From Gemmatimonadales bacterium UBA2989 (GTDB lineage Bacteria > Gemmatimonadota > Gemmatimonadetes > Longimicrobiales > Gaopeijiaceae): a stretch of 64,000 nt of DNA. The translations under genes and the position numbers were made by a program. The stretch is taken from the NCBI GenBank assembly GCA_002346625.1, contig DEAF01000025.1, positions 1 to 64,000 on the forward strand. Direction: 5' to 3'. Positions within the stretch are counted from its first letter, which is position 1, and each line of letters begins with the position of its first letter. Below the pieces are notes generated by a model that saw only the letters and a program-made list of their open reading frames with translations, ran no database searches and was not told where the DNA came from. Below are positions 25,286 through 34,447 of the stretch, piece by piece.

Positions 25286-26920
25286 TTAACGTGAAGCTTC
25301 AGAGCTCTCTGTTGTGACAAGTTCTTCGGCCTTGGCCTTACGTACCATCTCCCTAACATCCTTCAAAAGTTTCTTGGCATCGTAAACGATACCGTCTTTA
25401 ATCGTATATTTAATGCCACCCACACGCTCAGCTTTACCGGTATTGTCATTGAGCCTTACTGCACCAGTACCATAAAGAACCTTAAGGTTCTGTAGCGGAT
25501 TTTTATCTACAACTACCAGATCAGCTTTGAGATTCTTCCTTATTAAACCAAAGTTGGGATGAAGTCCTTTTGGTTTATTGAGTTGTAGGGCTCCGTAGTA
25601 GGTTGCTGACCGGATAACCTCTATAGGATGGAAACCGGCCTCACGGAGAAGCTCTAGCTCACGTATATAATCAAATCCATAGAGCTTATAAATAAACCCT
25701 GAATCAGAACCAGTGGTTACGATTCCACCTCGGTTTTTGTAGTCATTCAAGAATTGCATCCAGCGGATATAGAAATTTTTCCACGCCACCTCATCTTCAG
25801 TGGTCCAGTAGAACCAGTAAGACCCATGTGCCTGACGACTTGGTTGATAGAAATCTTCTTGGCTAGGCAAGGTATAATCATCATGCCAGTCAGCATTACG
25901 TGCTCTCATTACGTCTCGGCTGGCTTCGTAGATAGTCATTGTGGGATCAATACCAAAATCTAACTCCAGCAAACGATCTATTAGGGCATTCCATTCGTTA
26001 GAACCAGGTTCATGGATCTGATCCCAAAGCCTCGCTACACTTCCAAAACGGTCTTGCTCATTATTGTAATTGTAATCCAAGGGCCAATCTTGAATACTTA
26101 GGTCTTTCAGCAAGGACTCAAAAAGTCCATAGTAATGGGTCATCATATCTAGTCCGGCCTCAGCGGCATCCAGTGCTGTCATCCGGGATACTCCCATCTG
26201 GTTAAGGTGTGCTACAGTGCCTAAACCATACTTATGAGCCTCATCAATGACGGCTTCCATAATGGGTGGGTCATAAGCGCCCAATTTGAGCCCATCGATT
26301 CTTTGGCCATCAACTTCCTGATCAACAGCCCATTGTACCCATTCCCGGGCTTTTTCAGGTGAATCGATACTGCCATTACCCCAGGCCTCCCCCGGTCGAG
26401 CATAGGTATACATACGAGGTGCTACGATATCATTACGGCTAGCCAGGGCTTTTTCTTTCAGGGCCCACATCATGGGCCCATGGCCAACCCCTCTTGATGT
26501 CGTTACTCCGTGAGCAATCCAGAGTTTATATACATATTCGGGTTGAGGTGTCTTCGACCCACTACCGGTATGGCCATGCATATCCACAAAGCCAGGCATG
26601 ATATAATGTCCTGTAAGGTCAATTTCATAATCAGCATTTCCAGGACGACGTTTTTCATTTATGGGCACCCCCGGAAACCCTACTGATCGAATTTCTGCAA
26701 TTAGATCGTTCTCTATAACGATATCTACCGGGCCCCTTGGGGGAGCACCTGAGCCATCAATTATAGTAGCACCTCTGAGGATAAGACGTTTGTAGGGGCC
26801 CCCTCCTTCATCCAGGCCCCGAAGCGTTGTCTCTGGTCGCTGAGCCACAACAGTTGTAGCTAAAACCAAAATGGCAAAAAATAAAACTCCTATTTGGCCC
26901 AGCGTCCGGATAATCCCCAT
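25286..26920 (-). CDS. Secreted amidohydrolase family enzyme
   Basis: From ATG 26920, chosen because GGAGG lies five bases before it, the product is 544 residues with a signal peptide (8-26, ending VVAQ). An in-frame start 66 bases upstream would place extra residues ahead of the signal. The amidohydrolase TIM barrel is shown by GATIIDGSGAPPRGPVDIVIEND (50-72), the metal-binding FVDMHGHTGS with His115 and His117, the VAHLNQMGVSRMTALDAAEAG region, TGSDSGFIYKLYGF, and the end segment NFGLIRKNLKADLVVVDKNPLQNL. It resembles periplasmic dipeptidase, prolidase-like or imidazolonepropionase-like members, but the substrate is unknown. Secretion points to a peptide or cyclic amide taken from outside. 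It is one base from the PLP enzyme gene, so they may form a pathway. Confidence 0.88.
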   Translation of the reverse strand: MGIIRTLGQIGVLFFAILVLATTVVAQRPETTLRGLDEGGGPYKRLILRGATIIDGSGAPPRGPVDIVIENDLIAEIRSVGFPGVPINEKRRPGNADYEIDLTGHYIMPGFVDMHGHTGSGSKTPQPEYVYKLWIAHGVTTSRGVGHGPMMWALKEKALASRNDIVAPRMYTYARPGEAWGNGSIDSPEKAREWVQWAVDQEVDGQRIDGLKLGAYDPPIMEAVIDEAHKYGLGTVAHLNQMGVSRMTALDAAEAGLDMMTHYYGLFESLLKDLSIQDWPLDYNYNNEQDRFGSVARLWDQIHEPGSNEWNALIDRLLELDFGIDPTMTIYEASRDVMRARNADWHDDYTLPSQEDFYQPSRQAHGSYWFYWTTEDEVAWKNFYIRWMQFLNDYKNRGGIVTTGSDSGFIYKLYGFDYIRELELLREAGFHPIEVIRSATYYGALQLNKPKGLHPNFGLIRKNLKADLVVVDKNPLQNLKVLYGTGAVRLNDNTGKAERVGGIKYTIKDGIVYDAKKLLKDVREMVRKAKAEELVTTESSEASR

Positions 26921-27127
26921 AATTCCTCCAGCCGCCCAATAAGTTTGGCGGTATGATAGATTTAATCTCCCCAAGGGGGTGACCATTCAACCCTTTGATA
27001 TACCTTATTCACCTAGAGCAACGCAACAGCAAAGGGAAGCAAATTAGTTCGTATTGTAAGGACTATCCGTGTTAGCCTAGATTCACCACGTTATGAAAAT
27101 GAATTACCATAATGACCTGGGGTCTCA

Positions 27128-29176
27128 TTGAACTCACGCACATCGGACAATCTCACGGAACTTTCATCCAAGCAAGGGGGGGCAGTCGAACAGCGACTCG
27201 AAGCTCTTCGGAAAGAAATTCGGAGACATTCTGATCTATATTACATCGAATCTCGTCCAGATATCGATGACACAGAATTTGACATTCTTTATGAAGAACT
27301 CCTATCCCTGGAAGCCACTCATCCACACTTAGTCACACCTGATTCTCCATCTCAGCAAATTGGTGGAACACCCAGGGGTGATTTTGCCAAAGCCAAGCAT
27401 ATGGCCCCAATGCTTTCTTTGGACTCAGCTAAGAATCAGGATGAGGCTCGTAGTTTTGACCAACGTATTCGGAAGGGATCTGAAGGCGACCCCCAATACC
27501 TTTTAGAGCCTAAATTGGATGGAGCTTCTATTGAGATTGTGTATGAGAATGGCCTGCTCGTTCGTGCCGTCACAAGAGGTGACGGTCAGGAAGGAGAGGT
27601 GGTTACTGAAAATGTAAAAACTATCTCTAGTGTGCCCGAACACTTGTTAGAAGGAACCCGTAAAGCACCCAAGCTTCTGTCTCTTAGGGGTGAAGTGATT
27701 ATGTATCTTTCGGCCTTTGAGGATCTCAACGCTCGTATGATCAAACAAGGGTCAGAACCCTATGTAAATCCTCGTAACTCAGCCTCAGGATCTCTGCGTC
27801 AATTAGATCCACAAGTTACCGCAGAAAGATCACTCGACGTTTTAGCTTACGACATACTCGTTTTAGATGAAGGTCAAGTAGAATCGGGATACGAAGGGCT
27901 TCAGGCCTTAAAGGACTGGGGATTTAGAACACCAGATCGCACAAATCTAGTAACCACGGTCGAAGAAATTGTTGAATATCATAGAAAATTTGAGGAAGAC
28001 CGAGACGAACTAGACTATGAGATTGACGGAATAGTTATAAAATTGAACGACCTGGATTCTCGGGAAGATTTCGGGTCCACATCTCATCACCCCCGTTGGG
28101 CGCTGGCCTTAAAATTTGAGCCAAGAAAAGAAATAACCTACATCGAGAAAATCGCTATCTCAGTAGGCAGGACGGGGAAATTAACGCCCGTGGCACTCCT
28201 GAGGCCTGTAGAGGTAGGTGGTGTCACGGTATCGCGTGCTTCACTTCACAATAAAGAAGAGTTGTCCCGTAAAGATGTGCGCGAAGGAGACATGGTTAAG
28301 ATCCAAAGGGCTGGAGACGTTATCCCCCAAGTAATCGAAAGGATAGAGGAAGAGGGGGTGGTACGTGGACCCATTTTCCAGATGCCGGAACGATGTCCAG
28401 CTTGTGACACCCGAGTGAGAGCAAGTGGACCTTTCATTTATTGCACCAATAGTTTCGGATGTCCAGCACAACTTAAGCGTGGAATTACACATTTCGGTTC
28501 ACGTGCAGGACTCGACATAGAAGGATTGGGAGAGGAGACTGCCAATGTTCTCGTTGAACGAGGATTAGTTAAAGAGCTGGCCAACCTCTTTGATCTAAAA
28601 AATGAAGATTTAGAACAATTAGAAGGATTTGCAGAAAAGTCAGCTGCAAATCTTGTTGACGCTATTCAGGCTAAGAAATCTATAGAGTTACATAGATTTC
28701 TTTACGGTCTAGGCATCCCCAATGTAGGCACCAGCATAGCCCAAGACCTGGCTAATCATTTTAGAAGTTTTGAAAAATTGCGTGCTTCCACTCGCAATGA
28801 TTTAGAGTCTGTGGAAGGCATTGGCACTACCTTGTCAGAACAAATCAGGACTTTCTTGGACGAAGAGAGAAATGCGACCTTAATCCAAGCTGTTCTTGAT
28901 CGCGGCATTGACCTAATAGCTCCGGAATATGTTAAAAGTGGCATGTTTTCAGGGCAGAGTTTTGTATTTACCGGTAAACTCACAGGATTCACTCGATCAG
29001 AAGCCAAAAAACTTATCGAAAATGCTGGTGGGCGCTTAGTGGGATCTGTAAGTGGCGATACTAACTATGTGGTCATGGGAAACGATCCAGGATCAAAGCT
29101 ACAAAAAGCTAAAGAACTGGGAGTAACCATAATCACAGAGCCAGAATTCGTGATCCTACTTAACAACGGAAAATAG
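27128..29176 (+). CDS. ligA: NAD-dependent DNA ligase
   Basis: The 682-residue protein has the domains in order: Ia (1-65, with YYIESRPDIDDTEFD), adenylation with nucleophile Lys129 in EPKLDG, the OB fold (ISVGRTGKLTPVALLRPV), the four-cysteine zinc finger (CPACDTRV--CTNSFGCPAQ), the helix-hairpin-helix region (LEGFAEKSAANL, VEGIGTTLSEQI) and the C-terminal BRCT (SFVFTGKLTGFTRSEAKKLIENAGGRLVGSVS). It joins nicks in DNA replication and repair and is essential in bacteria. The start is TTG at 27128 with GGGG nearby; no ATG alternative is close. It is the first of four plus-strand genes. Confidence 0.97.
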   Translation: MNSRTSDNLTELSSKQGGAVEQRLEALRKEIRRHSDLYYIESRPDIDDTEFDILYEELLSLEATHPHLVTPDSPSQQIGGTPRGDFAKAKHMAPMLSLDSAKNQDEARSFDQRIRKGSEGDPQYLLEPKLDGASIEIVYENGLLVRAVTRGDGQEGEVVTENVKTISSVPEHLLEGTRKAPKLLSLRGEVIMYLSAFEDLNARMIKQGSEPYVNPRNSASGSLRQLDPQVTAERSLDVLAYDILVLDEGQVESGYEGLQALKDWGFRTPDRTNLVTTVEEIVEYHRKFEEDRDELDYEIDGIVIKLNDLDSREDFGSTSHHPRWALALKFEPRKEITYIEKIAISVGRTGKLTPVALLRPVEVGGVTVSRASLHNKEELSRKDVREGDMVKIQRAGDVIPQVIERIEEEGVVRGPIFQMPERCPACDTRVRASGPFIYCTNSFGCPAQLKRGITHFGSRAGLDIEGLGEETANVLVERGLVKELANLFDLKNEDLEQLEGFAEKSAANLVDAIQAKKSIELHRFLYGLGIPNVGTSIAQDLANHFRSFEKLRASTRNDLESVEGIGTTLSEQIRTFLDEERNATLIQAVLDRGIDLIAPEYVKSGMFSGQSFVFTGKLTGFTRSEAKKLIENAGGRLVGSVSGDTNYVVMGNDPGSKLQKAKELGVTIITEPEFVILLNNGK

Positions 29177-29186
29177 GGCGACCATA

Positions 29187-30113
29187 ATGGTGCAGAATAT
29201 ATTGATATTTGCTGGCGGGGTCGGCATTCTCTGTTTGGGAGCGGAGTGGTTGGTTAGGGGAAGTGCACGGCTTGCGACTGCATTGAAAGTGAGTCCGATT
29301 ATTATCGGTCTCACTATAGTATCTTTGGGGACTTCTGCCCCAGAGCTAGTGGTATCTGTAATAGCAGCTATCGGTGGGAGTGGAGACCTGGCCATCGGTA
29401 ATGTTATGGGCTCAAACCTCGCAAACATTGGGCTCGTCCTAGGTTTGAGTGCAATCTTGAGGCCGATAGAGGTATCTAGGCGTGTTGGCAACCTTGATAT
29501 CCCTGTGATGATTTTAATCACGGCCCTTCTCCTGCCAATTATCTGGGACCTCCGTATTGAACGCTTAGAGGGATTTATTTTACTAGCAATCCTCAGCGGC
29601 TATCTATATCTATTGTTCCGAAGAGAAATAAAGGAATCTGAGAAAGAACATTTGGGATTAGAATCTCACACAAAGCTGCAAAATTTTACTCTTATCGCGA
29701 TTGGAGCAACGGGGCTTATCGTAGGAGCTTTCGCTATTCGTGAGTCGGCCCTATTAATAGCCAGAACAATGGGTATATCTGAGTTAGTAATCGGCCTAAC
29801 TATTGTTTCTGTGGGAACCTCTCTTCCCGAACTTGCCACATCTATCGTGGCAGCGTTTAGGGATAAAGCAGACATCGCAGTTGGTAATATCATTGGATCT
29901 AACATCTTTAACATACTAGCAGTCCTAGGCTTTACAGGAATGATAGTCCCATTAAATGTTAACCCTCATGTCCTGATTTTTGAGTTTCCAGCAGTTATTA
30001 TAATGTCCATACTTCTTCTCCCTGTTGTTTGGATGAACTTTAGAATCAAACGACTAGAAGGGATTGTTTTATTAGGCAGCTATCTGGCCCTAGGTGCTTG
30101 GATTGTGCTTTGA
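29187..30113 (+). CDS. Calcium/sodium antiporter (YrbG/CaxA family)
   Basis: The 308-residue membrane protein shows the two inverted alpha-repeats of the K+-dependent Na+/Ca2+ exchanger family. The first repeat has [17 protein letters not shown] (about 46-62) and [17 protein letters not shown]; the second has [22 protein letters not shown] and [18 protein letters not shown]. About ten transmembrane segments are predicted. The GTS-PEL acidic residues bind the cation. It exports calcium or another cation in exchange for sodium, inner membrane. It starts ten bases after ligA stops, and fabI starts 25 bases after it. Confidence 0.93.
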   Translation: MVQNILIFAGGVGILCLGAEWLVRGSARLATALKVSPIIIGLTIVSLGTSAPELVVSVIAAIGGSGDLAIGNVMGSNLANIGLVLGLSAILRPIEVSRRVGNLDIPVMILITALLLPIIWDLRIERLEGFILLAILSGYLYLLFRREIKESEKEHLGLESHTKLQNFTLIAIGATGLIVGAFAIRESALLIARTMGISELVIGLTIVSVGTSLPELATSIVAAFRDKADIAVGNIIGSNIFNILAVLGFTGMIVPLNVNPHVLIFEFPAVIIMSILLLPVVWMNFRIKRLEGIVLLGSYLALGAWIVL

Positions 30114-30138
30114 GACCCCTACAAGGAGCATCGGACAT

Positions 30139-31035
30139 ATGCTTCCCATAGACCTAAAAGATAAAAGAGCATTCGTAGCTGGTGTGGCAGACGATAATGG
30201 ATACGGTTGGGCCATAGCAAAAATTCTTGCTCAGGCAGGGGCTTCAGTTTGTATCGGAACGTGGCCGCCCGCACTAAAAATATTTACCCGCAATTTAGAA
30301 CGAGGCAAACTGGATTTAAGCTTGCCGGATGGTGGCGAGATGGAAATCGAAAAAATCTATCCCATAGATGCTGTATTCGACACGCCTAATGATGTACCTG
30401 GCGAAATAAGTGAACATAAACGCTACCGAGACCTGTCCAGCTATACAATCCAAGAAGTGGCCAACAATTTCAAGAGTGACTTTGGTGACTCTTGTTTAGA
30501 CTTTTTGGTGCATTCGATTGCAAATGGCCCTGAAGTAAATAAATCTCTTTTGGATACTAGTCGTGACGGATATTTAGCTGCTGTTAGTGCAAGTGCATAC
30601 TCCATGGTTGCCATGATACAACGCTTCGGCTCACTAATGCGTAAAGATGGATCCGTAGTATCTCTAACCTATCTAGCGGGGGAAAAGGTTGTCCCGGGAT
30701 ACGGAGGAGGCATGAGCTCAGCAAAGGCTGCCCTTGAAAACGACACACGCACTCTTGCGTTCGAGGCCGGTAGGCGTTGGGGTATTCGGGTGAATACTAT
30801 ATCTGCGGGGCCCTTAGCTAGCAGGGCGGCAAAAGCTATTGGATCAATCGATAAAATGGTCGACTATTATCAACTAAATTCACCTCTCCCTCAAGCAAAT
30901 ACCGCTAGCGATATAGGAAACACTGCAGCTTTTCTATGTTCCCCACTCGCTGCTGCCATTACAGGCGAGACTATTCATGTGGACATGGGCTTTCACGCTA
31001 TGGGTATTCCTGGAGATTTACTAACTGAAGAATAG
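30139..31035 (+). CDS. fabI: Enoyl-[acyl-carrier-protein] reductase (plant/Chlamydia-type FabI)
   Basis: FabI reduces the trans-2 double bond in fatty-acid elongation with NAD(P)H. From ATG 30139 the enzyme has 298 residues, longer than the usual 260, with the cofactor motif [15 protein letters not shown] (14-28), [13 protein letters not shown] (126-138), Tyr178 and Tyr188 with Lys196 in [15 protein letters not shown], and the [17 protein letters not shown] segment. The long insertion at about 55-105 and several stretches ([25 protein letters not shown]) closely resemble plant chloroplast and Chlamydia reductases, from memory. AAGGAG lies ten bases upstream. An earlier ATG at 30094 lies inside the antiporter gene and adds an unrelated tail, so it was rejected. 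Confidence 0.94.
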   Translation: MLPIDLKDKRAFVAGVADDNGYGWAIAKILAQAGASVCIGTWPPALKIFTRNLERGKLDLSLPDGGEMEIEKIYPIDAVFDTPNDVPGEISEHKRYRDLSSYTIQEVANNFKSDFGDSCLDFLVHSIANGPEVNKSLLDTSRDGYLAAVSASAYSMVAMIQRFGSLMRKDGSVVSLTYLAGEKVVPGYGGGMSSAKAALENDTRTLAFEAGRRWGIRVNTISAGPLASRAAKAIGSIDKMVDYYQLNSPLPQANTASDIGNTAAFLCSPLAAAITGETIHVDMGFHAMGIPGDLLTEE

Positions 31036-31039
31036 TAAC

Positions 31040-32407
31040 ATGCCTGAGCTAGGCTCTCTTCTACCTTCAATTTTGACTCCTCCGCCCGGACCACAGTCAA
31101 AAGCGATGGCAGACAGATTGCGCAAGGTAGAGTCTAGAAATATCACTTTCCTCTCTGAACGGTTTCCAGTGTTTTGGGAATCCGCTACAGGCGCCAACGT
31201 GCGCGATGTGGACGGAAACACTTATGTAGACTTTACTGGAGCCTTCGGTGTCACGATGGCCGGCCATGCTCACCCACACATCCTAAATGCCCTAAAGAAA
31301 CAGTCAGCAGATCTGGTTCACGGCATGGGAGACGTACACCCACCAAAACTCAAACTGGAACTTTTGGAAAGGCTCGCCCATCTGGCACCGTGGGAAGATG
31401 CCCGAGCAGTGTTAGCATCTTCTGGTTCAGAAGCTGTTGAAATAGCCCTCAAAACTGCCGAGTTAGCAACTGGCAAATCCGGAATCTTGTCATTTCAGGG
31501 AGGCTACCATGGGCTTACTCTTGGAAGCTTGGCAGCAACGGAACGTGATGACTTCCGCACACCATTCCGGAATAGGTTGTACGATTCCGTAGCCTTCGCT
31601 CCTTTTCCCCAAAGTGAAGATGTCGATGTTGTATTAACAGAAATCAAAAACCTCCTATCAAGAAACAATGAACTTGGAGATGCTATAGGATCGGTGATAA
31701 TAGAGCCTATTCAAGGGAGAGCGGGGGTACGCATACCACCGCCTGGATTCTTAGCTAGCTTGGCAGAATTGACGAGATCAGCTGGAGCTATTCTTATTTT
31801 TGATGAGATCCTAACTGGCTTTGGGCGCACAGGCACCCTATTCGCACTAGAACATGATGGGGTGACTCCAGACTTACTATGTGTGGGCAAAGCGTTAGGT
31901 GGTGGCCTCCCCTTAAGTGCGTGCCTGGCGTCTAGTGAAATCATGGATGCTTGGCCAAAATCAAAAGGTGAAGCCTTACACACAAGCACTTTTCTCGGCC
32001 ATCCACTATCATGTGCTACGGCATTGGCATTTTTGGAGGTATTAGAAACCGAAAGTCTGGTGGATCAGGCCACTCTTTTAGGCAACCGTCTACTCGAAGG
32101 CCTTAGGCATACTTTAGCGGGTGTGGTTCCCGACGTTCAGGACATCAGGGGCAGAGGCTTACTCATAGGTATTGATCTTAATAAGATGGATTTTAAGGAA
32201 TACGAAAATACAACTACTGGGACAAATAACACTACAATTGGAGGAGCGATAACAGCCTCTGCACTTACAGAAGGGCTCATTGTTTTACCTGCAGGGGCTG
32301 ATGGTAAGGTTATAGAAATCACACCTCCGGCCGTAATTTCTGAAGAACAGATCGGATTTGGTATCGAGTGTCTGGCCAAAATAATAAAAACCGGACTCGC
32401 TTCATGA
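31040..32407 (+). CDS. Class III aminotransferase
   Basis: The 455-residue enzyme has the class III (ornithine-aminotransferase-like) pattern: GANVRDVDGNTYVDFTGAFGVTMAGHAHPHI (51-81), SSGSEAVEIALKTAELATGK (127-146), SFQGGYHGLTLGSLAAT (151-167), IIEPIQGRAGVRIPP (220-234), ILIFDEILTGFGRTG with Asp255 (251-265), and the PLP lysine Lys284 in CVGKALGGGLPL. The amino donor, such as omega-amino acid, 4-aminobutyrate or ornithine, is not readable from the sequence. It starts four bases after the fabI stop, so the two are in one transcript. Confidence 0.9.
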   Translation: MPELGSLLPSILTPPPGPQSKAMADRLRKVESRNITFLSERFPVFWESATGANVRDVDGNTYVDFTGAFGVTMAGHAHPHILNALKKQSADLVHGMGDVHPPKLKLELLERLAHLAPWEDARAVLASSGSEAVEIALKTAELATGKSGILSFQGGYHGLTLGSLAATERDDFRTPFRNRLYDSVAFAPFPQSEDVDVVLTEIKNLLSRNNELGDAIGSVIIEPIQGRAGVRIPPPGFLASLAELTRSAGAILIFDEILTGFGRTGTLFALEHDGVTPDLLCVGKALGGGLPLSACLASSEIMDAWPKSKGEALHTSTFLGHPLSCATALAFLEVLETESLVDQATLLGNRLLEGLRHTLAGVVPDVQDIRGRGLLIGIDLNKMDFKEYENTTTGTNNTTIGGAITASALTEGLIVLPAGADGKVIEITPPAVISEEQIGFGIECLAKIIKTGLAS

Positions 32408-32490
32408 ACAAATCTTCATCAAGAATACATGTCTCGTTCCGCTTCAACGGTACATTTTGATCCCCCCAAACATTTCACCATCTGCGGGGG

Positions 32491-32517
32491 TTGAATCGAA
32501 ACCAAATACTATATATT
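32491..32517 (+). promoter_or_regulatory. Candidate promoter for the tRNA pair
   Basis: TTGAAT (32491-32496) and TATATT (32512-32517) lie 15 bases apart and about 35 bases ahead of the tRNA-Glu gene. The spacing is slightly short, but the distance and the terminator after tRNA-Val fit one small transcript of two tRNAs. The spacer also has a weak C5/G5 pairing (32462-32490) with a long loop, for which I see no role. Confidence 0.3.
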
Positions 32518-32552
32518 CTTCCCGACTTTTCATTAATTGGTCACAGTGTTTT

Positions 32553-32625
32553 GCCCCCATCGTCTAGTGGCCCAGGACACCTGGTTCTCAGCCAGGAAAC
32601 CGGGGTTCGATTCCCCGTGGGGGTA
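32553..32625 (+). tRNA. tRNA-Glu (anticodon CTC)
   Basis: The acceptor stem GCCCCCA (32553-32559) pairs with TGGGGGT (32618-32624) and A32625 is the discriminator. The anticodon stem CCTGG/CCAGG holds the loop TTCTCAG, with anticodon CTC at 32587-32589. The T-loop is TTCGATT. The 3' CCA is not encoded. It is 43 bases ahead of the tRNA-Val gene. Confidence 0.95.
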
Positions 32626-32667
32626 CTGCTAAATGCCAAACGTCTAGAAATCCTGGCTTTGGCCTAA

Positions 32668-32740
32668 GGTCGCTTAGCTCAGTTGGTAGAGCACTACGTT
32701 CACATCGTAGGGGCCACTGGTTCGAGTCCAGTAGCGACCA
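32668..32740 (+). tRNA. tRNA-Val (anticodon CAC)
   Basis: The acceptor stem GGTCGCT (32668-32674) pairs with AGCGACC (32733-32739) and A32740 is the discriminator. The anticodon stem CTACG/CGTAG (32694-32698, 32706-32710) closes the loop TTCACAT, with anticodon CAC at 32701-32703. The 3' CCA is not encoded. It is followed three bases later by a strong terminator. Confidence 0.96.
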
Positions 32741-32742
32741 TC

Positions 32743-32772
32743 AGATCCGGCAAGCAATTGCCGGATCTTTTT
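32743..32772 (+). terminator. Rho-independent terminator after tRNA-Val
   Basis: AGATCCGGCAA (32743-32753) and TTGCCGGATCT (32758-32768) form an exact 11-bp stem with a GCAA loop, followed by five T (32768-32772). It is the clearest terminator in the window and closes the tRNA-Glu/tRNA-Val transcript. The convergent NSS transporter gene ends about 70 bases further on. Confidence 0.95.
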
Positions 32773-32839
32773 CAGCAACCAATGAAACCAACAAATCCCA
32801 GAAACATCAGCTACTAATCAAGTTGCCATTCACATATGA

Positions 32840-34225
32840 TCACGAAAAATCATGGCCAAGGATAACTGAGATCACAATGGCCGTGACCGCAACCGGAGCA
32901 ATGTAACGGATACAGAATCTCCATAAACGATAGTCGAACCAACTTGGTGTATTTTCGTCAATGAGCTCTGATTCCGTAGACTGGCGGGACATGAACCAAC
33001 CAACACCCAGAGTAACCAACAATCCTCCGGTAGGAAGCATCCAATTGGCAGCAAAATGATCAAGTGTATTAAAGACCCCAGGCTTGCCAGCAAAGAACTC
33101 AAAGTTGGACAGGGCAGGCACTGCTCCGAGGGATAGTGCAGCTAGAATACTCAAAACAAATGTGAGTCCGCCGCTCACTATAGTGGCTCTGGGGCGACTT
33201 ATTTTGACTTCATCTATAACGTAACTAACCACAACTTCCAGCAAGGAAATTGTGGATGTTAGTGCAGCCAGGGCCACCAGAACGTAGAAAAGCGGTCCTA
33301 GGAATCGCCCAAATGGTACAACATCATAGAAAAGCTCGGGCAAGGCTATGAATAGCATACCCACCGCTGAACCTTCAACCTGTTCTGTCATTCCTGGCAC
33401 CGTAAAAATCACAGAGAACATTATGATCGCAGCAGAAAGAGCAATCAATGTGTCCAGGATAACGATTACTCCAGCAGCATTTACTATGGATCTGTTGCGG
33501 GCAACGTATGAACCATAGGTGATCATAGCCCCCATGCCCAATGATAAGCTAAAGAATGCCTGCCCCAGAGCCATGAGAACTGACCCTGAATCAAGCTCAC
33601 TAAAATTTGGTCGGAAGATGAAAGTGAGTGCGTCTCTAGATCCCGACATCGACAGTGCACTTAACAACAGGAGGAGGAGGATCACAAAAAGAATAGGGAG
33701 GGATATACGTGCCACACGCTCGATCCCATTGTGGACACCAAAGTATACAGCTCCTACAGTCATTCCCAGGAATAATCCTGTAAGTATTAATTGCTTGCTT
33801 CCATTCCCAGCCAATTCACCAAAAGCAGATCCTGCATCTAGGACATCTGGAAAGCCCTGAAGACTCCACCCCACAGCCTTAGTGAAGTAAAGTAACGACC
33901 ATCCAGCAACGATAGCGTAGTAGCTAAGAATCACAAATCCTGCTATTACACCCCACGCTCCCACCCATCCCCAAATCGGGCCTATAGCTTCCCTCAGGGC
34001 GCCCACAGGGCTTTTCTGTGTTTTTCGGCCTATTAGGAGCTCTCCCATCATTATTGGTAGCCCCACAGCTGCAATACAGATTAGGTAAATGAGCACAAAG
34101 GCCCCGCCATCATTCTCCCAAGTGATGAATGGGAATTTCCAGAGATTTCCTAGGCCAATAGCGCTACCAGTAGCCGCCAGAATGAAGCCAAGATTGGAAC
34201 TCCAGTTGCCACGAGACTGATTCAT
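32840..34225 (-). CDS. Sodium-dependent amino-acid transporter (NSS/SNF family)
   Basis: The 461-residue protein begins with the NSS signature NWSSNLGFILAATGSAIGLGNLWKFPF in residues 7-33 (given in part as SAIGLGNLWKFPF, Na+ and substrate site of transmembrane helix 1). It has the LeuT-type fold: ENDGGAFVLIYLICIAAVGLPIMMGELLIGR, the helix-6 region ALGQAFFSLSLGMGAMITYGSYV (about 213-235), and eleven or so membrane spans in total. It carries no large extracellular loop. It imports an amino acid with sodium; which one cannot be inferred. It is divergent from the PIG-L gene across 222 bases, where I see no further gene. Confidence 0.92.
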   Translation of the reverse strand: MNQSRGNWSSNLGFILAATGSAIGLGNLWKFPFITWENDGGAFVLIYLICIAAVGLPIMMGELLIGRKTQKSPVGALREAIGPIWGWVGAWGVIAGFVILSYYAIVAGWSLLYFTKAVGWSLQGFPDVLDAGSAFGELAGNGSKQLILTGLFLGMTVGAVYFGVHNGIERVARISLPILFVILLLLLLSALSMSGSRDALTFIFRPNFSELDSGSVLMALGQAFFSLSLGMGAMITYGSYVARNRSIVNAAGVIVILDTLIALSAAIIMFSVIFTVPGMTEQVEGSAVGMLFIALPELFYDVVPFGRFLGPLFYVLVALAALTSTISLLEVVVSYVIDEVKISRPRATIVSGGLTFVLSILAALSLGAVPALSNFEFFAGKPGVFNTLDHFAANWMLPTGGLLVTLGVGWFMSRQSTESELIDENTPSWFDYRLWRFCIRYIAPVAVTAIVISVILGHDFS

Positions 34226-34447
34226 CGATTTACTCCTGGGGGAATTAGATGTCTGAAGTTCGGTTCAAAATGTAGAACCTTAAGGACCTTAGTTTTATGT
34301 ATTATGGCGAGTGAACCTTACAGGCGCCAGCTGTTGTAGCTTTATTATAGAATCTCACTGACTGGATTAGATTTTCCTAGATCTGGGGAGAGAGGTAAGT
34401 TCATAGCTATGAAGACAGATTAATCAAAACACTTGGAAATCCTTAGA

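Noticed and set aside
32462..32490. C5/G5 pairing upstream of tRNA-Glu as a terminator of the aminotransferase gene
   Set aside because: The loop is long and no T-run follows.
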